Assembly (NCBI GenBank): GCA_021797515.1
Contig: JAJZZP010000090.1
Location: forward strand, 1-64,000
Direction of reading: 5' to 3'
DNA: 64,000 nucleotides
Source of the DNA: Bacillota bacterium
Lineage (GTDB): Bacteria > Bacillota > Sulfobacillia > Sulfobacillales > Sulfobacillaceae
A program made the position numbers and the translations under genes. This document shows, piece after piece, positions 36,017 through 44,464 of this stretch. The first letter of the stretch is position 1; each line of letters begins with the position of its first letter. The notes under the pieces are model-generated. The model was given only the letters and a program-made list of their open reading frames with translations. It ran no database searches and was not told the origin of the DNA.

Positions 36017-37177
36017 TTATCGGGGTTCCGCCCCTAAAACCATGAGAGTCTGAAATTGCAAAACGCCACCCAGCCCGTGACACAATGCCGTTTTTACGCC
36101 GTTTACCTGATGTTCCCCTGCACGCCCCATCACTTGCAAGGCCGCTTCCGCCATACGTACCAGCCCAGTGGCACCAATGGGATTCGTACAGAGAACACCT
36201 CCTGACGGATTCACTGGCAAATCACCCTCCAGCCAGGTCACTCCTTCCTCGACCAATCGAACTCCTTGACCTTCTGAACAAAATCCCAAGGCTTCGGTTT
36301 GCATGATTTCCAGCGACGTAAACGGCGAATAGAGTTCGGCGACATCAATTTCCTTGCGCGGATCGCAGATCCCCACCTTGCGATATAGTCGGCGGGCGGC
36401 AACCGCGAGATTATCTCGATAGGCGACATCCGGTCTATCCCCATAAAAAAAAGTATCGGCCATGGACACTGCACCATGAATCCAAGCAGGACGGTCAGTC
36501 AGGGATCGCGCAACATGTTCTCCTGCTAAAACAACCGCTACCGCTCCATCGGAGCGTGGGCAACACTCCAACAATCGCAATGGCCATTCAATTAAGCGTG
36601 ATTGCAACACCTGTTCTACCGTAACTTCAAATCTTAAATGGGCAAACGGGTTAAGGCAGGCATTCCGATGATTTTTTACCGAAACTAGCGCTCTTTGTGC
36701 ATGGGTAGTGCCGTAGAGACCCATATGCCGAGTGGCAGGTAATGATCCTAAGGTAATAGCGGTTCCACCAATATTTCGATCATAGATCGGACAAGCGGCA
36801 GTATTAAGAATTGATTGGGCATCCAAGCTTTCGCTGACCCGTTGTTCGGCAACCGCTAACACCACATCACTAAGGCCCGAAGCGACTTGATGGTAAGCCG
36901 CAATTCCAGTAGACAGCCCAGTAGCCCCTGCCGTATTAATTCTCATAAATGGCCGACCGTATCCTCCGGCAGCCCCAGCACACCAGCGGTCGAGACAGTC
37001 AACGCCGTCAAATCCATCCATTACTCCAAAAACAATTGCATTCACATCATCGATTGATAAGTTTGCATCGCGTAGACATGAGTTGACCGCCTCGAAACAC
37101 AGCTCGGAATGCATTACATCTTTACGGTGGGACACAAAATGGGTCTGGCCCACTCCCACCACTGCAACTCTTTGCAT
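36017..37177 (-). CDS. SCP2-type thiolase-like protein with Cys-to-Ala change
   Basis: The 386-residue protein aligns throughout with the thiolase at 14799 (VNPSGGVLCTNPIGATGL, CHGLGGVLQF). The nucleophile position TETCGSTG reads INTAGATG, putting Ala83 where the Cys should be. The late HG-GG motif is kept. It may catalyse Cys-independent chemistry such as a retro-aldol cleavage, or support its partner at 37181, 3 bp upstream. It probably assembles with DUF35 (35415). Confidence 0.87.
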   Translation of the reverse strand: MQRVAVVGVGQTHFVSHRKDVMHSELCFEAVNSCLRDANLSIDDVNAIVFGVMDGFDGVDCLDRWCAGAAGGYGRPFMRINTAGATGLSTGIAAYHQVASGLSDVVLAVAEQRVSESLDAQSILNTAACPIYDRNIGGTAITLGSLPATRHMGLYGTTHAQRALVSVKNHRNACLNPFAHLRFEVTVEQVLQSRLIEWPLRLLECCPRSDGAVAVVLAGEHVARSLTDRPAWIHGAVSMADTFFYGDRPDVAYRDNLAVAARRLYRKVGICDPRKEIDVAELYSPFTSLEIMQTEALGFCSEGQGVRLVEEGVTWLEGDLPVNPSGGVLCTNPIGATGLVRMAEAALQVMGRAGEHQVNGVKTALCHGLGGVLQFQTLMVLGAEPR

Positions 37178-37180
37178 GTT

Positions 37181-38311
37181 TCACCTCCCTACAATCATTA
37201 CCGCAGCCCGTTGATTGCCCCAACCGCTCATGCTTTGGGCCATTGCCGTTCGCGCCCCATCCACCTGATGTCGCCCAGCCCGGCCCATGACCTGACCCAC
37301 GGATTCGGCCAGCCGAATAAGTCCGGCGGCAGCCGCTGGCCGTCCACCGATCAATCCGCCTGATGGATTAATCGCAGGTCCCGGCGTGCTCAACGGCTCC
37401 TGCAGCCATTGGTGCATCGCACCCTTTTCAAATAATCCCAGTGCTTCCGATGCCATTATCTCGTGATAGACCGTCACATCGTAAAGTTCCGCCACATCTA
37501 CCTGCCGTGGCGGATCGGTTATATCGGCCATGTGATATGCCATTTCCGCCGCCTTCTCGAGTGCCGGCAAGTGGGCCAAATCTTTATCTCCCAAGTGATA
37601 GGTGTCATTTGCCCAGCCTATTCCTCGAATCCATATGGGCGGTCGGCCTAATCGTCGTGCGACCGGTTCGGAAGCCATCACTACAGCACAAGCCCCGTCA
37701 CAGTAAGGTGCGAATTCCGGGCTACGCAGGGGGTAGACTGCATACGGAGCATTCAAGACCTCCGAAACGGTTATTGGCGCCCACACACTGGCATTCGCAT
37801 TCAGCTGAGCTTGGGTGCGACTTTTCACTACCCGCTGAGCACCTTCAATATTCGTGATGCTATGCCGAATGCGGTAACTGTGGGCTTGCATCGCATTGGC
37901 GATAGCCTCGGTAAGTCCTAAAGGACGGACAAAAAATGGGTCAAGACTGTATGTGCTAAGCCTATCTTGACAAGTCTCAGATGCAACGCCGGTCGACACA
38001 ACGAGTACCACTTCGTATTCGCCACTGAGAATTCCCAAGAATGCTTGTACCGCGGCAAACAACCCATCGTCGTGAATTCTAATTTCATCTTGATAAAATC
38101 CACCCGCTGCAGGAACGGTGTACATGTGTGAAGCGGTTCGTCCTACACTTAGGTCATATTCTCCCATGAACCAGGCATCAACAGCCCCGCGGTCAATCCC
38201 TGCATTGTGGAGGGCTTGTTCGGCCACAATGGTAGCCAATTCATAAAATGCATGCGAAGTCGGTTGTGCACTAGCCCACTGCGCGGTTCCTATAATTGCG
38301 ACCTTATCCAT
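37181..38311 (-). CDS. SCP2-type thiolase-like protein lacking Cys and late His
   Basis: A 376-residue thiolase-fold protein, counterpart of 15980. The Cys region reads IRIHDDGLFAAVQAF with no Cys, and the C-terminal H-GG motif reads AQSMSGWGNQ. INPSGGLIGG and VAELYDVTVYHE are recognisable. With 36017 it forms a pair in which neither subunit has the thiolase nucleophile, unlike the 14799/15980 pair. Its ATG lies inside the end of a small Cys-rich gene (8-bp overlap), so translation is coupled to it. Confidence 0.85.
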   Translation of the reverse strand: MDKVAIIGTAQWASAQPTSHAFYELATIVAEQALHNAGIDRGAVDAWFMGEYDLSVGRTASHMYTVPAAGGFYQDEIRIHDDGLFAAVQAFLGILSGEYEVVLVVSTGVASETCQDRLSTYSLDPFFVRPLGLTEAIANAMQAHSYRIRHSITNIEGAQRVVKSRTQAQLNANASVWAPITVSEVLNAPYAVYPLRSPEFAPYCDGACAVVMASEPVARRLGRPPIWIRGIGWANDTYHLGDKDLAHLPALEKAAEMAYHMADITDPPRQVDVAELYDVTVYHEIMASEALGLFEKGAMHQWLQEPLSTPGPAINPSGGLIGGRPAAAAGLIRLAESVGQVMGRAGRHQVDGARTAMAQSMSGWGNQRAAVMIVGR

Positions 38312-38516
38312 CGTTTATGGCGCACTCCTTGCCAGCCGACGTCATTGTCCAGTCTTTGTTCATGGCCGCGTAGTGCTTTCTGCTGGTCGGCCTCCAGCAA
38401 CCCCTTTGGTCAATATTCTCCATCAAACAGCCATCTGCCTTACAGGCATTGCCTCCACAAGAGCAATACACAATAGTCTGACGGGGGCCCCCAACCTGGT
38501 GCATCATGGGTGACAT
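38304..38516 (-). CDS. Small cysteine-rich protein of unknown function
   Basis: A 70-residue gene with a strong ribosome binding site (GGAGGGGAGGAGACG) before its ATG and an 8-bp overlap with the following thiolase start. It has six cysteines: YCSCGG (18, 20), CKADGC (25, 30), Cys40 and Cys65. This could hold zinc or an iron-sulfur centre, or form disulfides. I know no family for it. The translation signals and place in the operon argue that it is real and linked to the Cys-less thiolase pair. Confidence 0.65.
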   Translation of the reverse strand: MSPMMHQVGGPRQTIVYCSCGGNACKADGCLMENIDQRGCWRPTSRKHYAAMNKDWTMTSAGKECAINDG

Positions 38517-38658
38517 CGTCTCCTCCCCTCCATCTTGTCAACTGCGACTGGTTTGTCGCTCTGCCGTTCGACGAAACCGCCCGGAACAAATAATCTAAAG
38601 ATAAGAATCGACGCCTCATCCGCATTGGCATTCTTCCGTACTTATTGGTTCCTGCACT

Positions 38659-39804
38659 TTACAACCCTAAGGACTTTGCAATAATGTCCTTCATCACTTC
38701 ATCGGTACCACCCCCAATCCGGCTCAGTCGCAGATCCCGCCACGCTTGCTGAACGGGGAAATCCATTGTAAAACCATATCCTCCGTGAATTTGAAGAGCC
38801 GTATCAGCAACCTGGCACGCTACGCGCGCAGATACTAATTTACACATCGCTACCTCTTTAATGAGATTTTCTCCCTCCGCAAGCCGTTGGGCTGTGGAGT
38901 AGTTCAATTGACGAGCCGCCTCTATGGCGGTTGCCATAGAGGCCAGCTTATGCGCAATGGCTTGAAATTTACCAATGGGTTGACCAAATTGAACGCGCTG
39001 TTGGGCATAGGCTAAGGCTTGATGAAAGACACGGTCGGCTTCAGCCACAGCCATGATGGCGCCGACCATTCTTTCACCTTGAAGTTCCCACATAATTTGA
39101 TAAAATCCCTTATTTTCCTCACCAAGTAGATTTGTTTCTGGAATTCGACAATCGTCGAAAACCAACTCAGCCGTGTCAGAAGCCCGCATTCCCACTTTTT
39201 TTATCGTATTCGTCACTCGAAAACCTGGGGTGCCCTTTTCCACGAGAAATAAAGACAGCCCCTTACGACCTAGAGTCGGCGCTGTTTTCGCTAGGAGAAC
39301 GATAAAGTCCGCACGGACCCCGTTTGTGATAAATATCTTTTGTCCATTTAAAATCCAGCTATTGCCGTCGCGTACAGCGCGAGTCGCAATCGAGGCCACA
39401 TCTGACCCCGCATTAGGTTCGGTGATTCCTAAACATGCTACTTTTTCGCCACGTATCGCAGGTACCAGAAATCTCTGTTTTTGGTCCTCGCTACCGAACT
39501 TAAGTAGGGGAGGGGTTGCCATTTCTGCATGCACCGCTGCAGCCATCGCCACACTACTGAGACCACAGTGAGCCATTTCTTCTGCAAAAACCAATCCCAT
39601 CGCATAATCCCCGCCCTGTCCTCCGTATCTCTGCGGGTACCTCAGACCAAGAAATCCCAATGTTCCCATTCGTGGAAACACCCAATCCGCGAAATATTCC
39701 GCCGCCTCCCATTGGGCCGCATGCGGAAGCAATTCTTTTTCCGCGAACCGCCGCACGGCTTGGCGAACCATCTCGTGTTCTTCACTATATAGAGAGTTTC
39801 TCAT
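38659..39804 (-). CDS. Acyl-CoA dehydrogenase
   Basis: A 381-residue acyl-CoA dehydrogenase: GITEPNAGSDVASI, RVQFGQPIGKFQ, IHGGYGFTMDFPVQ and a C-terminus IIAKSLGL like that of 25320. The YEGT Glu is replaced (IGGGTDE), with a candidate base in ELQGERMVG. This is the long-chain/isovaleryl arrangement again. It lies in the large run from 47751, between an SDR gene and the small Cys-rich gene. Confidence 0.92.
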   Translation of the reverse strand: MRNSLYSEEHEMVRQAVRRFAEKELLPHAAQWEAAEYFADWVFPRMGTLGFLGLRYPQRYGGQGGDYAMGLVFAEEMAHCGLSSVAMAAAVHAEMATPPLLKFGSEDQKQRFLVPAIRGEKVACLGITEPNAGSDVASIATRAVRDGNSWILNGQKIFITNGVRADFIVLLAKTAPTLGRKGLSLFLVEKGTPGFRVTNTIKKVGMRASDTAELVFDDCRIPETNLLGEENKGFYQIMWELQGERMVGAIMAVAEADRVFHQALAYAQQRVQFGQPIGKFQAIAHKLASMATAIEAARQLNYSTAQRLAEGENLIKEVAMCKLVSARVACQVADTALQIHGGYGFTMDFPVQQAWRDLRLSRIGGGTDEVMKDIIAKSLGL

Positions 39805-39954
39805 CCTTACCTAGCGCCTCCTAACGCGGCTAACACACCCCCGACCGCTCCCGCCATCCCACGTGACGAGCACATCACGGCCTGTGCAATCCCACTCAAT
39901 ACATTCGTCGCACCATGATGACATCTTGCCGACCCCACATTAACTCGTTGGCCG

Positions 39955-40731
39955 CTATGGCCACTGGGCCGAAGTTCCCCCATCAACCGCAATCACTTGG
40001 CCGCTAATGTAGCTTGCGGCACCCGACGCTAAAAAAACGACCAATCCAGATACATCTTCTGGAACTCCCATGCGTTTTGCAGGAATGCGTTCCACTAGTT
40101 CTGCGCCGACGTGTTCAAGAACGCCATGACTCATCTTCGTAGGAATAAAGCCGGGAGCAATAGCGTTAGCCGTAATGCCATACGGGCCGTATTTCACAGC
40201 TAGATCTTTCGTTAATGCGACAAGTGCGCCTTTGCTAGCGTGATACGCGGGAGCCTCAGCTATATGTCGAGGCATCCCTCGCAACCCGGCCACCGAAGCA
40301 ATATTAATAATCCGCCCAGCATGTCGTGCCATCATGAACGGCAACACGGCCCGCAACATCAGAAAAACTCCATCGACATTTACGGCCATGACACTGTGCC
40401 ACTTTTCGAGGGTCATCTTCTCCAATGGCGACCCCCAGGTAGTCCCGCTATTATTAACCAATATATCTATGGAACCTAACGTCTCAGTAATCTGTGAAAT
40501 GCCTTCTACTACAGATATTTCATCGGTTACATCCAAACCCAATCCCAGAGTGGGGCGGCCCACAGTACCGGCAATGGTGTCCGCCACTGATTGGCAGACA
40601 GCGCCATGACGGGATACCACCGCAACGGCGGCTCCGGCACCTGCAAGAGCCCACGCAATGTTCTCTCCCAATCCTCGACTGGCACCGGTGACAAGAGCCG
40701 TTTTTCCTGTCAAATCGAACAAGGGATTCAC
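39955..40731 (-). CDS. SDR-family dehydrogenase
   Basis: A GTG at 40731 is chosen because AAAGGAG lies 9 bp upstream; an ATG at 40788 has no such site. The 258-residue protein has TGASRGLGENIA, NNSG, INIASVAG, the catalytic YHASK and SGQVIAVDGGT. It resembles gluconate-5-dehydrogenase/3-oxoacyl reductase types. In this setting a hydroxyacyl-CoA or side-chain alcohol is the likely substrate. About 150 bp without a gene separates it from 38659. Confidence 0.9.
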   Translation of the reverse strand: MNPLFDLTGKTALVTGASRGLGENIAWALAGAGAAVAVVSRHGAVCQSVADTIAGTVGRPTLGLGLDVTDEISVVEGISQITETLGSIDILVNNSGTTWGSPLEKMTLEKWHSVMAVNVDGVFLMLRAVLPFMMARHAGRIINIASVAGLRGMPRHIAEAPAYHASKGALVALTKDLAVKYGPYGITANAIAPGFIPTKMSHGVLEHVGAELVERIPAKRMGVPEDVSGLVVFLASGAASYISGQVIAVDGGTSAQWP

Positions 40732-40798
40732 AGCCACATACTCCTTTCGCGATACGCCTTGAAGGTTTGCCAAAGACCTTTCCGTCACTTATACCGTC

Positions 40799-41959
40799 TT
40801 ACACGGCATAGGATTTCGGCAGTCCGAGGACATGTTCAGCAATGTAGTTCAAGATCATATGGTTGTTGATGGGAGCCGTTTTACTGACACGCGAGCCTTC
40901 CCATAAACCAAAGATTTCATGGTCTCGGTCAAACCCATAACCTCCATGCGCTTGCAGAGCAATGTCACATGCCTCAAATCCCGCCTCCGATGCCAACAAC
41001 TTAGCCATGTTGGACTCTGTCCCCGAGGATTTTCCTTCGTCAAACAATGCCGCTGCTCTATACAGCATAAGGCGCGCGGCATCGAGCCGTGCTCTGGCCA
41101 TAGCCATCGGGTGTTGCAGGGCCTGATACGATCCAATGGGCTGATTACCAAAAATTGTTCTTTCCTTGGCATAGGCCACACCCTTGCTTAATGCTCGGTA
41201 CCCCGTGCCCAAAGCCGAAGCAGCCGCTAGTTGTCTTTCAGGATTGAGAGCGTCAAACAAGTAACGAAATCCCTGTCCTTCATCTCCCAACAGTGCCTCA
41301 GAAGAAAGCCTTACATTGTCGAAAAACAGACTAAACTGCCGTTCGGGCTTCTTAACATCAATATTTAATTCGCGGTAGTGGACTCCGGGAGATGTTAAGT
41401 CGACCATCATCAAAGAAATTCCGTTGCGTCGGTCCGCTACCTGATTTAAGGGGGTAGTGCGGGTTACGACCAGGACATAATGAGAATCCTTTACATCGGA
41501 AATGAAAACTTTCTGTCCATTGAGGAGATAACTCCCATCCGGTTGGCGCATGGCCAACGTCTGGATCCGAAATGTATTAGTTCCCGCGTCCGGTTCGGTG
41601 ATCGCAAAGCAAAGCCGAATGCGTCCTGATACCGTTTCTGAAACCAATTGTCGGCGTTGAAGCGGTGTCCCATATTTAAGGATAGGAATTCGGGCCAATC
41701 CGGTAACTATCAGCATGACGGGAACCCGGGAGATTTTAGCCATCTCCTCCGTTACCATGCAGAGTTCGGTCATCCCACCACCAAAGCCTCCATCTGCCTC
41801 GGGGATGCCCAATCCCAAAATGCCTGCGTGCGCCATATCCATCCATAGTTCATCAACGAATCGTTCTTCGCGCGCACATTGTCTCCAGTAGTGTTCATCA
41901 TATTTTTCGGCTAACTTTCGTGCGGTTCCCAATAACAGATCCCGTTCATCACTATCCAC
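40799..41959 (-). CDS. Acyl-CoA dehydrogenase, subfamily ending in NYIAEHVLGLP
   Basis: The 386-residue protein differs from the other three dehydrogenases. It has AITEPDAGTNTFRI, NPERQLAAASALG with the probable catalytic Glu, FGNQPIGSYQALQHPMA, LQAHGGYGFDRD and the tail ILNYIAEHVLGLPKSY. That tail is typical of a bacterial subfamily whose substrates are poorly known. It follows the ligase gene 41963 by only 3 bp, so ligase and dehydrogenase probably act in sequence on the same acid. Confidence 0.92.
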   Translation of the reverse strand: MDSDERDLLLGTARKLAEKYDEHYWRQCAREERFVDELWMDMAHAGILGLGIPEADGGFGGGMTELCMVTEEMAKISRVPVMLIVTGLARIPILKYGTPLQRRQLVSETVSGRIRLCFAITEPDAGTNTFRIQTLAMRQPDGSYLLNGQKVFISDVKDSHYVLVVTRTTPLNQVADRRNGISLMMVDLTSPGVHYRELNIDVKKPERQFSLFFDNVRLSSEALLGDEGQGFRYLFDALNPERQLAAASALGTGYRALSKGVAYAKERTIFGNQPIGSYQALQHPMAMARARLDAARLMLYRAAALFDEGKSSGTESNMAKLLASEAGFEACDIALQAHGGYGFDRDHEIFGLWEGSRVSKTAPINNHMILNYIAEHVLGLPKSYAV

Positions 41960-41962
41960 CAG

Positions 41963-43615
41963 CTATCCCTCCTGTTTTTCATTGCCACCGCTATTAAACC
42001 AGTTGCGATAGCTCTCCCTTAAAGCGTGTTTTTGTATCTTGTTGGAGGCAGAACGCGGCAATTCTTTTATGGCAATGATGGCCTTGGGCACCTTATATCC
42101 CGCTAACTTACTATGGCAAAAAGCGAGAAGTTCCTTTTCAATGTTAGGGTTTGGGCTGCTCAGCACAACCATGGCCGTCACGGCTTCTCCCCAAATCTGG
42201 TGGGGCAATCCCACCACGGCGACATCGTGCACTGCAGGATGCATCAACAACGCACGTTCCACTTCTATCGACGCAATATTTTCCCCTCCACTTTTAATTA
42301 AGTCCTTTTGTCGGTCGACAAACCAGACCACACCTTCTTCATCTATCCAGGCGATGTCACCGGAATGGAACCAACCATCGCGAAACGCACCCTCTGTGGC
42401 CTCTTCATTTTTCCAATAGAGTTCCATAGCTTGAGGCCCCCGATAGACCAACTCCCCTATCTGACCACGGGGCAAAAAATTTCCCTTGTCATCCATAATG
42501 GCCGCCTGGGTATTCACTCCCGGAGGTCCCCACGATGCAGCCTTGGTGTATTGGTGATGGGATTGTTGTCGGGTGGTAGGGGGGAGAAATTCTGTTTGTC
42601 CCGATCCCATGATGACGGATGCATTACCAAAAAATGATTGCAGTTGGGCGATACGCTGGGGCGGCATGGGTGCCATACCGTATTCGGCAACACGTAAGGA
42701 CGAGACATCACGGACCGCCTTTGATGGATCATCTAGCAGTGCCTGATACATTATGGGCAACAGCGTCATGGCCGTGACGTTGTATTGTTCAATCAGCCGT
42801 AGCGCTTCGGAGGATTGAAAGGCCTTCATAAGCACAATAGTGCTGCCTCGAAAAAAATTCGGCAACGCGAGCGTATTGAGCGCTGCCACGTGAAACAAGG
42901 GCAATACAATCAAAGAGGAGTGAAATTGGGCTCCCTCGACGGTTTCCACCATGGAAGCATATGCGGCTAAGGCTCCCATAACGACCGCTATGTGACTCGT
43001 TAAGACCCCTTTCGGCTTGCCTGTTGTTCCGCTTGTATAAAGCAGTTGGACCGGGTCGCGATCTCTCACAATCACTGTGACCTCCCCGGGATCCCCCTCC
43101 TGCAAGAGTTGGTCAAATGTGGTTCCCGTTGAGGGACATGGTGCAAGCGCACTCTCTCGATACCAAACCACGTCAAGGGATGTCGGCAGGTCTGGGACGG
43201 CCCCCGCATAGGTGGTCTCCATCATAAGAATTTTGGCTCCAGAATCTTCGAGACAATAACGAAGCAAAGGATAATCCAACCGGGCATTAAGTGGAACCGC
43301 AATCATACCAGCCTTGGCACAAGCAAAGTAGCTCACGAGAAATTGCCACGAATTTCTAGACAATAACGCGACCCGCGTGTTCGGTTCTACCGTGCGCCGT
43401 AATAGTGCATGTGCTATGCGATTAGCATATTGATTAAATTCGGAGAAGGTTAGTTGAAAATCCCCATCGGCGACGGCGATATTGTTTGGAAATCGCGCGG
43501 CCGCCCTATCAGCCAGGTCGCCGACAGCCACCCGTTTCACCACATTTTGCTGCCAGTCTAATGTCTGCACCGGTATCTCCCCTGTTCTGCCTCCCCATCG
43601 TTCTGACACGGTCAT
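41963..43615 (-). CDS. AMP-dependent acyl-CoA synthetase
   Basis: This 550-residue ligase has a normal P-loop (LLYTSGTTGKPKG), GSGQTEF, HSGDIAWIDEEGV, DRQKDLIKSGGENI. In the catalytic-lysine loop, the usual TGK is SNK (Asn525-Lys526); the Lys itself is kept. It is the paralogue of 33699. Its stop is 3 bp from the start of the dehydrogenase gene 40799. The crotonase gene upstream ends 60 bp before it. Confidence 0.92.
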   Translation of the reverse strand: MTVSERWGGRTGEIPVQTLDWQQNVVKRVAVGDLADRAAARFPNNIAVADGDFQLTFSEFNQYANRIAHALLRRTVEPNTRVALLSRNSWQFLVSYFACAKAGMIAVPLNARLDYPLLRYCLEDSGAKILMMETTYAGAVPDLPTSLDVVWYRESALAPCPSTGTTFDQLLQEGDPGEVTVIVRDRDPVQLLYTSGTTGKPKGVLTSHIAVVMGALAAYASMVETVEGAQFHSSLIVLPLFHVAALNTLALPNFFRGSTIVLMKAFQSSEALRLIEQYNVTAMTLLPIMYQALLDDPSKAVRDVSSLRVAEYGMAPMPPQRIAQLQSFFGNASVIMGSGQTEFLPPTTRQQSHHQYTKAASWGPPGVNTQAAIMDDKGNFLPRGQIGELVYRGPQAMELYWKNEEATEGAFRDGWFHSGDIAWIDEEGVVWFVDRQKDLIKSGGENIASIEVERALLMHPAVHDVAVVGLPHQIWGEAVTAMVVLSSPNPNIEKELLAFCHSKLAGYKVPKAIIAIKELPRSASNKIQKHALRESYRNWFNSGGNEKQEG

Positions 43616-43675
43616 CCGCCCCGTTTCGTTTCATAGCGGCCATCGCCACGCTGTAAGACCCGCAATTACGTCGGT

Positions 43676-44464
43676 TTACCCTTTTCCAAGAAAATTCCGT
43701 ACAAAGGCGCGGTGCCCTTCGGTATCCATCATGAGACTTTGCATCATGCTGGCGCGGCTTAGTTCTTCCACCAAAGATGGCAGGCGGTTGTGCCAAGCCA
43801 TCGCCTTGAGATATTTCACTGTCTCGCGCGAGCGCCGGCAAATCTGTTCAGCCCATTGTTGTACCGATGCTGGCAAATCCGGTGTCACCTCGCGCACTAT
43901 TCCTATGTTTTGCGCAGTCTGCGCGTCGATTCTCTGACCAGTTAAGAGCATATCTAGTGCTCGATGCCATCCCACAATTTGGGGCAGCAGGTACGAACCG
44001 CCAAAATCCGGTACTAATCCTGCTTGCACAAACGTCTCTCCAAATGTCGCATTAGGGGACGCAAACACGACATCAGCGGCAAGGGCCAAATCGCATCCAG
44101 CCCCCACGGCAGGACCATCCACCGCGGCAATGATCGGTAACGGATGCTGAATCAATGCTAGGATTAATCGCTGCATCGTTCGATACGACTCCATTCTGTT
44201 TATAGGCGATTGGTGCTGGAGATTCTCCAATGCAGCCACGTCACCGCCACTGCAAAATGAGCCGCCGCGACCACTGATTACAAGGACGCGGGACTGCATG
44301 TCGACCGCTAACTCTGTAAGATTGTCAATGAGTTCTTTCACTAACTGATCATTTAACGCATTTCGTGTCGTTGGACGGTTAAGCCAGAGCCATACTATCC
44401 CGTCCTCTTGCCAAACTTTTTCTACCAATTGTTGCGCCAATGGATGCTCCTCATTTTGGGTCAT
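43676..44464 (-). CDS. Crotonase-family enoyl-CoA isomerase, PaaG-like
   Basis: The 262-residue crotonase has AAVDGPAVGAGCDLALAADV and then FGETFVQAGLVPDFGGSY. The two hydratase glutamates are not at their usual places (Asp125 for the first), but Asp153 in LVPDFGG matches the catalytic Asp of PaaG-type isomerases. So double-bond isomerisation is more likely than hydration. The ATG overlaps the stop of the upstream ligase by 4 bp (44461-44464). Confidence 0.85.
   Translation of the reverse strand: MTQNEEHPLAQQLVEKVWQEDGIVWLWLNRPTTRNALNDQLVKELIDNLTELAVDMQSRVLVISGRGGSFCSGGDVAALENLQHQSPINRMESYRTMQRLILALIQHPLPIIAAVDGPAVGAGCDLALAADVVFASPNATFGETFVQAGLVPDFGGSYLLPQIVGWHRALDMLLTGQRIDAQTAQNIGIVREVTPDLPASVQQWAEQICRRSRETVKYLKAMAWHNRLPSLVEELSRASMMQSLMMDTEGHRAFVRNFLGKG

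Noticed and set aside
39807-39992. 61-codon minus-strand frame between the dehydrogenase and SDR genes
   Set aside because: It overlaps the SDR end, has no ribosome binding site and no family pattern.
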